Positions 24,728-33,875 of a DNA stretch of 64,000 nucleotides are shown in pieces. The notes below the pieces were generated by a model, which was not told where the DNA came from, ran no database searches, and was given only the letters and a program-made list of their open reading frames with translations. Numbering within the stretch: the stretch's first letter is position 1; every line of letters begins with the position of its first letter. Source of the stretch: Cytophagales bacterium WSM2-2 (GTDB lineage: Bacteria > Bacteroidota > Bacteroidia > Cytophagales > Cyclobacteriaceae); NCBI GenBank assembly GCA_015472025.1, contig BNHL01000001.1, positions 4,638,001-4,702,000 on the forward strand, written 5' to 3'. A program made the translations under genes and the position numbers.

Positions 24728-25558
24728 TTACCTCAATCTAATTTCCAAGTTTGCTAAATGAACGCCTTTCGCTAAAACTTCAATAACATAAGTACCCGCA
24801 ATCAATCTTGGAGAATTGTAAGTCATTTCGACTTTCTTATAGACCTGAGCTCTACCTGACACTTTTACATTTTGATCAATGATTTTAGTCATGGGTGTCC
24901 CTTGTCCTGCAGGAAGCAAAGTTCCATCTGGAGAGGTAATTTTATACTCCAACTCTTGTGGCTCGGCTGTAGTATCAAAAATTACTTTTATACGCTGAAC
25001 TCTGCCTGCCCTGACCACTAGCTTGTCTCTCTTACCCCTCACAGTTTCAAGTCTTACTTGCTCGGGAGACCTTAGACTACTCTTCAATTCAAAATCCTTC
25101 CGAGCATTCTCCGATTTCAATTCCTGTACTGACACCAGCAAATCATTCTTCTCCTTTTGTAGTCGAGCCGAACTTTCTCTATACGAAACAAGCTGAGTTT
25201 CCAATTCCTTGGATCTCCTTTTTAAGTCTGCCAGTTCATCCAATTCCTTTTTTTGCCATCCCTGAATTTTTTTCAAAAGCTCAATCTCATTCTGTTTCGC
25301 TAGAGCAACTGTATTCAAAACATCAATTCGCTCCTTGAGATCTTTAACCACCTTTTCACTAGTGGCGATTTTCTCGGATCTTTCTCTTGATAATCTCTCT
25401 AAGGTACGATTGGCATCTGCAAGAGAATCACTTTTGCCCGTTTCTCTATTTAGTCGTCGGCTTAAATCTGATTTCCCTTCGTAGAGAATAAATATACCGA
25501 TTAAACTCATCAGCAAGATGGCCACGCCCGTACTGAGTACTATTTTGGTTGATCCCAT
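24728..25558 (-). CDS. Membrane-anchored coiled-coil protein
   Basis: This 276-residue protein has an N-terminal anchor (VLSTGVAILLMSLIGIFIL, residues about 8-26). A long coiled coil follows from about 30 to 165, rich in Leu, Glu, Lys and Arg heptads. The C-terminal beta domain of about 105 residues includes QRIKVIFDTTAEPQELEYKI and GTYVIEVLAKGVHLANLEI. The layout suggests a periplasmic rod carrying an Ig-like or carbohydrate-binding-like tip. Family not recognised. It stands alone on the minus strand, convergent with the ClC gene. A palindromic hairpin lies 45 nt upstream of its start. Confidence 0.65.
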   Translation of the reverse strand: MGSTKIVLSTGVAILLMSLIGIFILYEGKSDLSRRLNRETGKSDSLADANRTLERLSRERSEKIATSEKVVKDLKERIDVLNTVALAKQNEIELLKKIQGWQKKELDELADLKRRSKELETQLVSYRESSARLQKEKNDLLVSVQELKSENARKDFELKSSLRSPEQVRLETVRGKRDKLVVRAGRVQRIKVIFDTTAEPQELEYKITSPDGTLLPAGQGTPMTKIIDQNVKVSGRAQVYKKVEMTYNSPRLIAGTYVIEVLAKGVHLANLEIRLR

Positions 25559-25602
25559 ATTCGTCTAAAGAATAATTGTTTAAAATTTTTCAGCTCACAT
25601 AA

Positions 25603-25628
25603 ATCGGGCTCCCTGATAGGAGCCCGAT
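25603..25628. terminator. Palindromic hairpin downstream of the two-component operon
   Basis: This is a perfect 10-bp stem, ATCGGGCTCC and GGAGCCCGAT, with the loop CTGATA. It lies about 200 nt after the histidine kinase stop on the minus strand and has no T-run. A near copy lies at 28329-28356, so it may be a dispersed palindromic element rather than a simple terminator. Confidence 0.5.
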
Positions 25629-25825
25629 GCAGGGATATCGGGAGGCCTACAGCACCTTACGCATCAAACACAGCCCGATCCCAACCTATAAAGACAAACC
25701 TGATTCTCTATGAATCACATGCAATTTGTGCATCTCGAACGATCTCTATGGCATTTTGTCATTAGAAAGAAATTAAAATTCAGAATACATGTCTCGTGAT
25801 CACTTCTGAAAGGCAATACTCTGGA

Positions 25826-27193
25826 TTATGAGTTTCTAAGACCGATTGTGATTTCAGTTCCTACTCCAGGGCTTGAATTCACCTGGATACTCCCTTTGTG
25901 CAACGAGATTATTTTTTGTGACAGAGAAAGACCAATTCCATATCCTTTGATTTTGGAGGTGCTGTCCGTACGATAAAAAGGCTGAAAGATTTTTTGCGCC
26001 TCATTTTCTTCAATTCCCAACCCATTATCGATGACTTTCACAAGTGTTTCATTTTTATAAAAAATCAGTGAAACAAAAGCCGTGTGGTCAGGCGAAAATT
26101 TACAGGCATTTTCAATAACATTCTTAAAGGCTGTTTTGATGAGCTGTGGATTTAGATTGATGTATAAATCTTCTTCATTCTCGGGCATCTTTTCTATCCT
26201 GACCTGGACTCGGTAAGAGTCATCGAGTGCAATGAGATCATCGCGGATCTCCCATAGAATTTCATCTATCCTTGTCGAAGTAAGAGTAAGGATTTGATTT
26301 TCCCGGTTTACATAGGCAAGTTCCAGAAGACTGGTGGCAAGTTGATTCATCTCTTTAATGTCATCGAGCACCGAAATAATGCTTTTTTTGTACTCTTCAT
26401 TATCCCTCTCCTTTAGCAAGGTGACTTCAAGCTGAGACGTGATTTTAGTAAGAGGATTATTCAATTCGTGTGAGACATTAGATACAAAAGACTTTTGAAG
26501 CTGGAATGCGTTTTCAATTCGCTCAAGCAAATTATTGATGATTGAAATGAGACGACCAATTTCATCGTTGTTTTTACTCTCGGAGAGCCTCTGCGTCAAC
26601 ATAAGAGGCGAAATTTCCTGCACCTCCTTCATAACACCGACAATTGGCTTTAATGCCTTGTCAGCAAATATCCAACCGGCTATCGCAACGATTGATATAA
26701 GAATAGGAAGAAGTACAAAAATGAATTTTCGAAGATAAGCGAGACGGCTATTACCGCGTCGATCTATAGCACCAGATATAATTGCGTACGTACTTCCCTT
26801 ATATTCAAAGGGAAGGCCGACAATCTTAAATTCACCTTCTGTTAAAAATAACTCTTCTCCCTTGAATATATTCCCGAAATCATCATTTGAGAGCCTAAAT
26901 TCAAGGGAATCATTATTGGTATATAGCTCTTTGCCATGAGAATCAAATATCGAAATGTTTTCGCGAAACAAAACGTCAGTCTTCGCTAAGTCAATTGTCT
27001 TGAGTAACGTAGAGTCCATTTGATCTACCTTAAATAGGAGCGTGCCAGATGTTAACGCTTTGTCGTGAAGGCGCTTATGAAATTCTTCAACACCGTATTG
27101 CCATACGAGCAAGTAAAGAACGGTGAATGCTAATATTAAAATCGAGCTTACCAGTATCGTGAACCTAAGGGTGAGGCGGGTTCTTATTTGCAT
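25826..27193 (-). CDS. Sensor histidine kinase (OmpR-type partner)
   Basis: This 455-residue inner-membrane kinase has a first membrane span at about 10-30, a periplasmic sensor region to about 155, a second span (FVLLPILISIVAIAGWIF) and a HAMP domain (KALKPIVGVMKEV). The HisKA domain carries the phospho-acceptor in NVSHELNNPLTKI near 240. The HATPase domain has the N-box FKNVIENACKFS, the G1 box VIDNGLGI and the G2 box GYGIGLSLS. It phosphorylates the regulator encoded just upstream (27199-27879), whose stop is 5 nt before this start. The stimulus is unknown. Confidence 0.93.
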   Translation of the reverse strand: MQIRTRLTLRFTILVSSILILAFTVLYLLVWQYGVEEFHKRLHDKALTSGTLLFKVDQMDSTLLKTIDLAKTDVLFRENISIFDSHGKELYTNNDSLEFRLSNDDFGNIFKGEELFLTEGEFKIVGLPFEYKGSTYAIISGAIDRRGNSRLAYLRKFIFVLLPILISIVAIAGWIFADKALKPIVGVMKEVQEISPLMLTQRLSESKNNDEIGRLISIINNLLERIENAFQLQKSFVSNVSHELNNPLTKITSQLEVTLLKERDNEEYKKSIISVLDDIKEMNQLATSLLELAYVNRENQILTLTSTRIDEILWEIRDDLIALDDSYRVQVRIEKMPENEEDLYINLNPQLIKTAFKNVIENACKFSPDHTAFVSLIFYKNETLVKVIDNGLGIEENEAQKIFQPFYRTDSTSKIKGYGIGLSLSQKIISLHKGSIQVNSSPGVGTEITIGLRNS

Positions 27194-27198
27194 AGTAA

Positions 27199-27879
27199 CT
27201 AAGGTTCTTCCTGAAGTATGTATCCCGCACCAAATTGAGTATGGATAAGCTTTCGGTCAAACTCTTTGTCGACCTTCCTTCGAAGATAATTCACATAGAC
27301 TTCGACCATATTCGTCCCAGTATCAAAGTCAATGTTCCACACATTCCTAGCCAATTCGGAGCGAGAAATTACTCTTCCTTTGTTTCTAATTAAATATTCC
27401 AACAAAGTACATTCCTTCTTTGTTAGTTTTATTTCCTTTCCACCTCTTGACGCCTTAAGTAGCGGCACGTCTACCGTCAAGTCTCCGTATACTAACAAAT
27501 TCGTAGTGGCTGGTTGTGTCGTGCGTTTCAGAAGGGACTTGATCCTTACTATGAGCTCTCGAAATTCAAATGGCTTTGTCAAATAATCGTCCGCACCAAC
27601 ATCAAACCCATTTACAATGTTATCGGTCGTGCCCAACGCACTAAGCATCAAAATCGGAATGCCAGACTTTTTGTTTCTTAATTGTTTGCATAGCGTCAGG
27701 CCGTCAATCCCGGGAAGCACAATATCGGAGATGATAATATCAAATGGCTTTTGGATCGCCAAACCGAGGCCAACGTTTCCATCATTTGTTAATTCAACCG
27801 AATAATCGTTTTCTTCTAGCCCTTTCTTAATAAAATGAGCTGTCTTTTCTTCATCCTCTATAAGTAATATCCGCGCCAT
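27199..27879 (-). CDS. OmpR/PhoB-family response regulator
   Basis: This 226-residue protein has a receiver domain (residues 1-118) with the acidic pocket IEDEE, phospho-acceptor D52 in IISDIVLPGIDG, Thr/Ser in LMLSALG and the conserved Lys in DDYLTKPF. A winged-helix DNA-binding domain follows (about 125-222; ECTLLEYLIRNKGRVISRSE, VEVYVNYLRRKVD, HTQFGAGYIL). The ATG is preferred over a GTG one codon earlier. It forms an operon with the histidine kinase. Targets are not visible; autoregulation is common in such pairs. Confidence 0.95.
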   Translation of the reverse strand: MARILLIEDEEKTAHFIKKGLEENDYSVELTNDGNVGLGLAIQKPFDIIISDIVLPGIDGLTLCKQLRNKKSGIPILMLSALGTTDNIVNGFDVGADDYLTKPFEFRELIVRIKSLLKRTTQPATTNLLVYGDLTVDVPLLKASRGGKEIKLTKKECTLLEYLIRNKGRVISRSELARNVWNIDFDTGTNMVEVYVNYLRRKVDKEFDRKLIHTQFGAGYILQEEP

Positions 27880-28423
27880 CACTCAAACATAGTCTTTACT
27901 AGGGAAAAATGCAGGTCGTTAAAAGTTAGAATTTAATTAGAACAATATGGAAACATATGTTGAAATTTAAGTGCCCACCGCTCTTCGCAATAGCATAAAT
28001 TCAAGCACAAATATTTCACGTTGACCGAGTCGATTTCGATTGAACAAAGAAATTTCATCTGGATTTGTAAATCGTCATGGCACACGGTGGGCAATAGGTG
28101 GTGAGTCATCAGCAGGAGCTAGTGACCTAACTCTCTCAAAGATTTTGAAATTTTATAGCGTAAATGACATTTTTTCGACGAGCCTGGAACACACGGTTCG
28201 CAAAACTTTAATCATTTTCTAATTGTGAAAAATAGTGAATTACCAGGTTGATTAATTACTTGCATCTGCTTTAGGTTAAAAGCATTTCATGTTGGCGTTA
28301 GAGAAATGCAACTCTAACAAGTTTGGCAATCGGGCTCCAATCATTAGGAGCCTGATTCATTTGAAGAGGTAACCAAAAAAGTAGGCCGCAATTTACTTTT
28401 ACCAAACTGGAATAGTACTCTTT
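27880..28423. other. Long AT-rich intergenic region
   Basis: This 544-nt gap lies between the divergent response-regulator gene and the gene at 28424. It holds the hairpin at 28329-28356. A 60-codon ORF at 28040-28222 has irregular composition and I do not accept it as a gene. No other site was recognised. Confidence 0.4.
28329..28356. repeat. Second copy of the ATCGGGCTCC palindrome
   Basis: The stem is ATCGGGCTCC and GGAGCCTGAT (one G-T pair) with the 8-nt loop AATCATTA. It matches the hairpin at 25603-25628 arm for arm, and the two copies bracket the two-component operon. It lies about 70 nt before the gene at 28424. Confidence 0.5.
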
Positions 28424-29203
28424 ATGTTACATACTACACGTGAAAGTGAAACGTTGAATCCTCAAAGAATAACAGTTGTTGAACAGGAATTCGATGACAT
28501 AATTGAAGTAAGCGACCTGGTTTTGCTTAAGTTTAAATTAAATGAATTGAAGTTTCAAGAAGTAAATCAGGTCTTTTCAGTGTTAGAAGCTGCTCGGAAG
28601 GGTATCATTTTGCACGAGATGGCTGAACGTTCCCTAAAATGGGGAGCTCGCGAAGAAGCGTATGAATTTGCACGTCAATCATTGCAGCACTTTGAAAGCA
28701 TAAAAATGACTTCATCGCAGGAACTCCTTCCGATAATCAGTGCGTACACTTCTTCGGTTCAAATGCTAATGGCAATGTGCAGACCTCTGTTCTTCGAAAT
28801 ACAAAAAGTCTTACGTGGTTTTCAACAATCGGTCAATCAGTTCAAAGAATTGTCCGTACTGCCCGAATACCTCAGAGCCAAGGCATGTTTGAAATTGCCG
28901 TGGTATTTTATTTTCCGAAAGCGAAGAGCGAATAAAGATTTGAATTCTGTTATATTAAAGTCACATCAATTGCCGATGCCTTACAATTCAAGGATTGTCA
29001 GTTTTGCCTATCTCGTCATGGCGGAGCTTAAAAAAGAGGAAAGCTTTAATAATCAACTCGCATCAATCATTGCACTTCTTGACAAAGCCATTATCTGGGA
29101 CCCAACAAATGCTGCAGCTCGCGAAAAAGCAGAATTTATGAAGGCAGAATTGCTTCGAAAAACACACGGAATTCATTATGGAACGGCAAGTGGAAATAAT
29201 TGA
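28424..29203 (+). CDS. Unknown helical protein, partner of a membrane protein
   Basis: This 259-residue soluble protein is helical, with TPR-like pieces (WGAREEAYEFARQSLQHFE near 75; LLDKAIIWDPTNAAAREKAE near 220). No catalytic motif is seen. The last 26 nt overlap the start of the next gene in another frame, which indicates translational coupling. The partner has two membrane spans, so this may be the cytosolic half of a membrane complex. Family not recognised. Confidence 0.6.
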   Translation: MLHTTRESETLNPQRITVVEQEFDDIIEVSDLVLLKFKLNELKFQEVNQVFSVLEAARKGIILHEMAERSLKWGAREEAYEFARQSLQHFESIKMTSSQELLPIISAYTSSVQMLMAMCRPLFFEIQKVLRGFQQSVNQFKELSVLPEYLRAKACLKLPWYFIFRKRRANKDLNSVILKSHQLPMPYNSRIVSFAYLVMAELKKEESFNNQLASIIALLDKAIIWDPTNAAAREKAEFMKAELLRKTHGIHYGTASGNN

Positions 29204-29867
29204 CAACGAGGCTATGCTGGTACTATCAATCGTAAGCGCTCTTTTACTTGTCATTGTAGGGTACGGAATTCAAGCGGTTTACAGAAGTTATAATATCAAG
29301 ACGAGGCAAATAGAAATTCAAATTGTCAACAGTGGATCTGACAACTTCAAAGTTTTTGCTAAGACATGTAAGCTTGTTAGAATTCTGTCCTCAGAATTCG
29401 TCAGGTTTATTTATCCTCACGAAATGAGAGTGGGTCAAAAATTCCGGGTTAGCCTAAGTATTCCCGTGAATGATAAAATAAAAAATGAATTCAATCAGGA
29501 CGACCAATTGAAATTGTCAATTCAGCCATGGCTGAGAGCTGAACTTTCCAGTTACAATTTTGGTATTACGACCGATTCTGACAATCCGCAGTCAGTATTA
29601 AGTAGTGGTCTTGAATGGAATTGGACGGTCATCCCACTAGAGAGTGGAATCCAGGACCTTTGCTTGAAATTGGTTTTTTGTGTTGAAATGGAAAGCAGTA
29701 AGATCATTCATAAAATGTTGCTTGACGAAAAATCCATTTCTGTGTCGTCGAACAAAATCTTCTCAATAGTTCAGTGGATTAAATCCGTTTGGCTTTGGCT
29801 TGTGATCACCATGTTTGTCACTCTCTTAGCTTACTTATTTTTAAAACATTTCGTGGGTCTTAGCTGA
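29178..29867 (+). CDS. Unknown membrane protein with two terminal spans
   Basis: This 229-residue protein has a span near the N-terminus (MLVLSIVSALLLVIVGYGI, about 13-31) and one near the C-terminus (SVWLWLVITMFVTLLAYLFL, about 203-222). The roughly 170-residue domain between them is beta-rich and without cysteine pairs. The start overlaps the upstream helical protein gene by 26 nt, so the two are likely coexpressed. The domain could face the periplasm or the cytoplasm. No family recognised. Confidence 0.6.
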   Translation: MERQVEIIDNEAMLVLSIVSALLLVIVGYGIQAVYRSYNIKTRQIEIQIVNSGSDNFKVFAKTCKLVRILSSEFVRFIYPHEMRVGQKFRVSLSIPVNDKIKNEFNQDDQLKLSIQPWLRAELSSYNFGITTDSDNPQSVLSSGLEWNWTVIPLESGIQDLCLKLVFCVEMESSKIIHKMLLDEKSISVSSNKIFSIVQWIKSVWLWLVITMFVTLLAYLFLKHFVGLS

Positions 29868-30000
29868 GTACTGGTCTAGACGTCCCTCTGTTTTACCCGG
29901 ATCATACGTTCTCAAGCGTGTGATGAAGGTGTAGGGTGAACTATTAAATAGTAGAATTTTGTTTCATGACCGTGTCAACAGTTTTATGTCTTAGAATCAA

Positions 30001-30339
30001 ATGAACCCTGTAGAAGTACTAAAGTCAGTTCTCATCTTTATCCTCGCTGGAATATGTGAGATCGGAGGGGGGTATTTGATATGGCTTGCCATTAGATCTG
30101 GAAAATCGATCTGGTACGGAGTTGCAGGTAGTATTATTTTGGCCCTATATGGTATTGTGGCCACGTTTCAGAAAGCCCAATTTGCAAGAGTTTATGCAAC
30201 CTATGGGGGATTTTTTATCGTGATGTCACTTGTCTGGGCATACCACTTTGATCGTTATAGCCCCGATAAATATGATATTATCGGAGCGTTGATTGTCCTT
30301 ACTGGCGTGTGTGTAATTTACTATGCTCCTAGATCATAA
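30001..30339 (+). CDS. YnfA/UPF0060 family membrane protein
   Basis: This 112-residue protein has four membrane helices. The family pattern is clear: AGICEIGGGYLIWLAIRSGK near the N-terminus, then LALYGIVATFQ, FARVYATYGGFFIVMSLVWA and a last helix YDIIGALIVLTGVCVIYYAP. It is related to small multidrug resistance transporters and to E. coli YnfA. Its physiological substrate is not established. It stands alone, 133 nt after the preceding gene. Confidence 0.9.
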   Translation: MNPVEVLKSVLIFILAGICEIGGGYLIWLAIRSGKSIWYGVAGSIILALYGIVATFQKAQFARVYATYGGFFIVMSLVWAYHFDRYSPDKYDIIGALIVLTGVCVIYYAPRS

Positions 30340-30382
30340 GTAAATTGGGATACATTAGTAACGTAGTTTTTGAAGCTAAAAA

Positions 30383-30709
30383 ATGAAGTGGACAAAGTAT
30401 ATTCTCAGGGCCGTGTCCTTAATTCTTATGGTTTTACTGCTTATTGATTTAAACAGAAAGGCAGACGATCATACCCAAACTATTGCTGAATTCAAGCTTA
30501 AAATGTTTGAAAAAATTCGAAAGGATTCACTCGACTCCAAGCACAAGATAGATGTGTTGGTGAATGAGACGACAAAATTTATCGACAACTCCTCACACGT
30601 AAAGGAGAGGGTTCGTTATCTCATGGGACTGCTGGGGCTTGTAGTTGTCATCGAAGTTGTGTTTTTAGTACTTGAGAGAAGAAATTCGCGAAGGATGGGC
30701 ATCAATTGA
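30383..30709 (+). CDS. Small membrane protein with central coiled coil
   Basis: This 108-residue protein has an N-terminal span (AVSLILMVLLLIDL), a charged helical middle of about 50 residues that could form a coiled coil, and a second span (YLMGLLGLVVVIEVVFLVL) followed by a basic tail. It lies 43 nt after the YnfA-like gene and may share its transcript. No family recognised. Confidence 0.5.
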   Translation: MKWTKYILRAVSLILMVLLLIDLNRKADDHTQTIAEFKLKMFEKIRKDSLDSKHKIDVLVNETTKFIDNSSHVKERVRYLMGLLGLVVVIEVVFLVLERRNSRRMGIN

Positions 30710-31098
30710 TGCAAAAATGGAAGCTAAACAATTTGCCACGGTGAATTGGATGTTAACAGTAAAAGCCTCGCGTGTTTTTAAAGAGAAATCTCCACTGCGG
30801 GTAATGCTGCGTTGCGAATATTAGCGCTCGATTTATAACCAAGTTTTGTAACCGGATTGTTGGTTGTATACATATAGGTCTTCGCCGCAATACTGGGAAA
30901 CCTATTTTGAGCAAAAGGGGTTGAATCAATTGGAGTTAATGCGGCCGGATTGTTTCTTCACCTTATACCACTTTTTTCAAGAATACTTGCTGTGATTACT
31001 TTGAATGAGTCTTTTGCCTAGTATCACCTGACTGGTCTGGTTTTGGTAGTCCGTAGTATTCTCATTATCAACAAATCAAAGTCAAAACAATAACGACT
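30710..31098. other. Intergenic region with a possible gene remnant
   Basis: On the minus strand, roughly 30778-30963, a frame of about 60 codons has no start codon and encodes a protein-like string: NNPAALTPIDSTPFAQNRF, SIAAKTYMYTTNNPVTKLGY, then NIRNAALPAVEISL and a stop. It may be the C-terminal scrap of a lost gene. The rest of the gap is AT-rich sequence with no recognised site; it contains the AraC gene promoter. Confidence 0.3.
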
Positions 31099-31950
31099 AT
31101 GGAGTACATATACCAGCATAAGCTTTCACAATCGCGTCTTCGTTTGCAGAAGGTGGAAAAGGCATACCGGTATGACGGTAGGGAAAGTTCTTATTTCATC
31201 ATCTGGAACAAGGGAGCCGAAGTCAGTATGCTGGTGGATGGAATTCCTTTCAGATTAAAGAAAAATACGATCATCACACTCACTCCAGTTCATAAATTTC
31301 ATCTGGAAGCACCTCATACGGCAGTTTATCTTTTCGAATTCAACGATGGTTTTTATTGTGTCGAAAGACACGATCATGAAGTGGGTTGTGTCGGGTATTT
31401 ATTTTACGGGTCGCAGCACATACCTCAAATCAAACTGGCGAAAGCGGAAGAGTTAAAATTCGATCTCCTGCTGTCGATGTTTGAAGAGGAGTTTTCTACG
31501 CACGACAACATACAAGGGGAGATGCTCACCTCGCTGCTCAAGCGGCTGATCATCACATGCACACGCTTGGCAAAGCAGCAGCAGTCCATTAGCAATATGG
31601 AACCCATTAAGTTTGATTTGATCAGAAAATATAATTCGTTAGTAGAGATTCATTTTCGGAATCGTCATGACGTGTCGTTTTATGCATCTGAATTGAACAA
31701 ATCCCCCAAAACGCTTTCCAACCTGTTTGCATTGCATAAATTTCCAACGCCACTTGATATTATTCACAGGCGTATTGTTACAGAGGCCAGGCGGTATTTA
31801 CTTTTTTCGGAACAATCAGTCAAGGAGATAGCCCATGCACTTGGATTTGACGAAGCTTCCAACTTTGCCGGCTTCTTTAAAAGTCAAACGGGCCACTCAC
31901 CTTCAAATTTCAGAGACCGACACAACCAAAAAGGTGTCGGGAAGTATTAA
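31099..31950 (+). CDS. AraC-family transcription regulator
   Basis: This 283-residue protein has an N-terminal cupin-like sensing region (about 20-110; LVDGIPFRLKKNTIITLTPV, VYLFEFNDGFYCV). The C-terminal AraC DNA-binding domain comprises FYASELNKSPKTLSNLFAL (first helix-turn-helix), EARRYLLFSEQSVKEIAHAL and GFDEASNFAGFFKSQTGHSP. The regulator probably controls its downstream neighbour, a small DoxX-like membrane protein, or distant genes. Effector unknown. Confidence 0.92.
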   Translation: MEYIYQHKLSQSRLRLQKVEKAYRYDGRESSYFIIWNKGAEVSMLVDGIPFRLKKNTIITLTPVHKFHLEAPHTAVYLFEFNDGFYCVERHDHEVGCVGYLFYGSQHIPQIKLAKAEELKFDLLLSMFEEEFSTHDNIQGEMLTSLLKRLIITCTRLAKQQQSISNMEPIKFDLIRKYNSLVEIHFRNRHDVSFYASELNKSPKTLSNLFALHKFPTPLDIIHRRIVTEARRYLLFSEQSVKEIAHALGFDEASNFAGFFKSQTGHSPSNFRDRHNQKGVGKY

Positions 31951-32076
31951 CCGCCTTTAGGGAAATATTCATACGACCTGTCCGGTCATGACCACACATC
32001 TTTGTGCTGCTAACGACAAGGAGATAATTATTTTATGGGCCCTGTTGTGATCGTCATTTATCAATATAAAATTATT

Positions 32077-32439
32077 ATGAAAGCAATAACTATTACCTAC
32101 TGGATCTTTACGGGCCTCTTGACTGCATTATGCCTGCTTAGTTCAATTCTTGACATAAGTCACGCCCCGGATGCTGTGGCACTAATTAAACATCTGGGCT
32201 ATCCACTTTACTTTGTTACGTTCATCGGTGTGGTCCGCCTGTTTGGAATTGGTGCAGTGCTCGTTCAGGGATATCCAAAATTGAAAGAATGGGCATATGC
32301 GGGTCTGTTTTTCGATATGGCTGGTGCAGTGTATTCACACGTAGCCACGGGCGATAGCTTTGGCGTATTTGCGCCAGCATTCATTGGCGTCTTACTCGTG
32401 GCAGGTTCTTATTTCTTTTACCGGAAAAGAGCTTACTGA
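32077..32439 (+). CDS. DoxX-like small membrane protein
   Basis: This 120-residue protein has four membrane helices in the DoxX/DoxD-like layout: ITYWIFTGLLTALCLLSSIL, a GYPLYFVTFIGVVRLFGIGAV-type second and third stretch, EWAYAGLFFDMAGAVYSH and a final helix ending FFYRKRAY. The frame extends 14 codons upstream, but the ATG at 32077 opens cleanly into the first helix. Bacteroidota often pair such genes with AraC or other regulators. Biochemical function unknown. Confidence 0.8.
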   Translation: MKAITITYWIFTGLLTALCLLSSILDISHAPDAVALIKHLGYPLYFVTFIGVVRLFGIGAVLVQGYPKLKEWAYAGLFFDMAGAVYSHVATGDSFGVFAPAFIGVLLVAGSYFFYRKRAY

Positions 32440-32470
32440 TAAGAACTGTTGCAAAAAGTACTTCATATTC

Positions 32471-33115
32471 ATGCGCGGCCGCACGTGTATCGGCTTTTCT
32501 CTAATTTTGTTTTTCATGAATACAGGGGAGGCCCAAGTAAAATTCGTCACTCATCCCGAGGTCATTGTCTATCCCCGCGCGGCTTCTTTGTTGAGAAATT
32601 TGATCCCAGTGGTTCCGATTACTTTTAACAAATTCTATGCAGAAGCAAGATATAATTACGATTTTGAAAACACTGCAGGAGCCTACGTGGGGAAATCGTT
32701 TTCGGGACAGGGGAGGGTGAATCAAAAACTGATCCCACAGGCGGGAGCCCTGATCGGAGACTTTAGCGGCAGCAGTATTCAATTTTATTATCGACTGGAG
32801 ACGAAACGCTTCGAGCTTAATTTTCAAAATCAATATGCTGTAAGTATACGAAATGCCAACGACCGATTTTATTACAACTGGTCTTCCCTTGAACTAAAGT
32901 TGACACGGCACTTTTCAGCAGGCGGGTCGACACAACTGTACTTCAATAGTTATAATCAGAAAGGAAACTACAATGACAACGGCTTGTTTGTTGTGGTTAA
33001 GAAATCTCGGCTCTATTTCTTCCTTTTTGATTTCAATGCATACGACCCGCCAACTCACTATTTGCTTACGGGCTTCGTATACTCTATAATCTCACCGGGG
33101 AAAGGTAAAATTTAG
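32471..33115 (+). CDS. Hypothetical exported beta-rich protein
   Basis: This protein has 214 residues from the ATG at 32471. The frame starts earlier, but that part overlaps the DoxX-like gene. A signal peptide is visible (CIGFSLILFFMNTGEAQ). The mature part is rich in alternating aromatic strands (FYAEARYNYDFENT, SIQFYYRLETKRFELNFQNQ, RLYFFLFDFNAYD), the pattern of a small outer-membrane beta-barrel or periplasmic beta protein. It lies 31 nt after the DoxX-like gene. Family not recognised. Confidence 0.65.
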   Translation: MRGRTCIGFSLILFFMNTGEAQVKFVTHPEVIVYPRAASLLRNLIPVVPITFNKFYAEARYNYDFENTAGAYVGKSFSGQGRVNQKLIPQAGALIGDFSGSSIQFYYRLETKRFELNFQNQYAVSIRNANDRFYYNWSSLELKLTRHFSAGGSTQLYFNSYNQKGNYNDNGLFVVVKKSRLYFFLFDFNAYDPPTHYLLTGFVYSIISPGKGKI

Positions 33116-33202
33116 TAATACAATCTGCTCTAACTCATCGGCATGGGGGATCAGTACTGATGATACATCATAAGCATCGTTAAAACAGCATACTATTTGG
33201 TA

Positions 33203-33228
33203 AGGAACCTTTGAATTCCTCTTTTTTT
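33203..33228 (+). terminator. Weak intrinsic terminator
   Basis: A 5-bp stem (AGGAA and TTCCT, loop CCTTTGAA) is followed by a run of seven T residues. It lies about 90 nt after the exported-protein gene and before the next gene. Weak, but placed where a terminator is expected. Confidence 0.35.
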
Positions 33229-33336
33229 AAGCAAAAAAAATCGGAATGTGGACCAAACAGACCAATCGTTTGACGTTTTATCCAAACGCCGTCACCCGGG
33301 ACGCGCGTACTTTTGGACCTCGATTAAAACAAATAT

Positions 33337-33768
33337 ATGAAGTACAACAAAGTGATTAACCTGGTTCTGGGTGCATCGATGTTTATGTTTGGATTCCTTA
33401 AGTTCTTCAATCCTTTCAAGGGTTGGTACAGCGTGCAAATGGCAGCCGGCCAATTTGATCAGGTATTTTATGGATTAGGTATCGGTGGCGAGTTGACTGC
33501 CGGCCTTGCGCTTTTGTTATTGACGGGAGTGAGGCAACGGATTTCTTTTGGATCTTATGCTCTCTTTTCGACTTTGGCTTCTGCCTCAGTAATTGTTATG
33601 ATGGCTACCGCTACTTATGTACACCTTCACCCGGCCGTGCCTGCTGACGTACTGCCTCTGAAAATTAAACCACCCATTATACCCTTGTTTTTTCTGACAG
33701 CGGCTATCGCGAATATTATGATACTCGGCAAATACTATAAGCTATCGAAGTCGAAAGCCTTATTATAA
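33337..33768 (+). CDS. DoxX-family-like membrane protein
   Basis: This 143-residue protein has four hydrophobic helices. The start MKYNKVINLVLGASMFMFGF with LKFFNPFKGWY resembles DoxX-type proteins, whose first helix often has a G-x-x-F-x-x-x-G-x-x-K pattern. Further helices are GIGGELTAGLALLLL, SASVIVMMATATYV and IPLFFLTAAIANIMIL. It precedes an AraC regulator gene by 107 nt. Function unknown; membrane location firm. Confidence 0.72.
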   Translation: MKYNKVINLVLGASMFMFGFLKFFNPFKGWYSVQMAAGQFDQVFYGLGIGGELTAGLALLLLTGVRQRISFGSYALFSTLASASVIVMMATATYVHLHPAVPADVLPLKIKPPIIPLFFLTAAIANIMILGKYYKLSKSKALL

Positions 33769-33875
33769 GTGGCAAGGGAACTGCGGCTAAAATCAGTCGG
33801 AAAATAAACTGTTGTTCTAAATTTGTGTCAGGCCCGATGTTCACAACGGGCTAAAAGAAAATAAACCAGGCTCTT

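Noticed and set aside
28040-28222. 60-residue plus-strand ORF
   Set aside because: Irregular composition, no family pattern, no promoter or ribosome-binding support.
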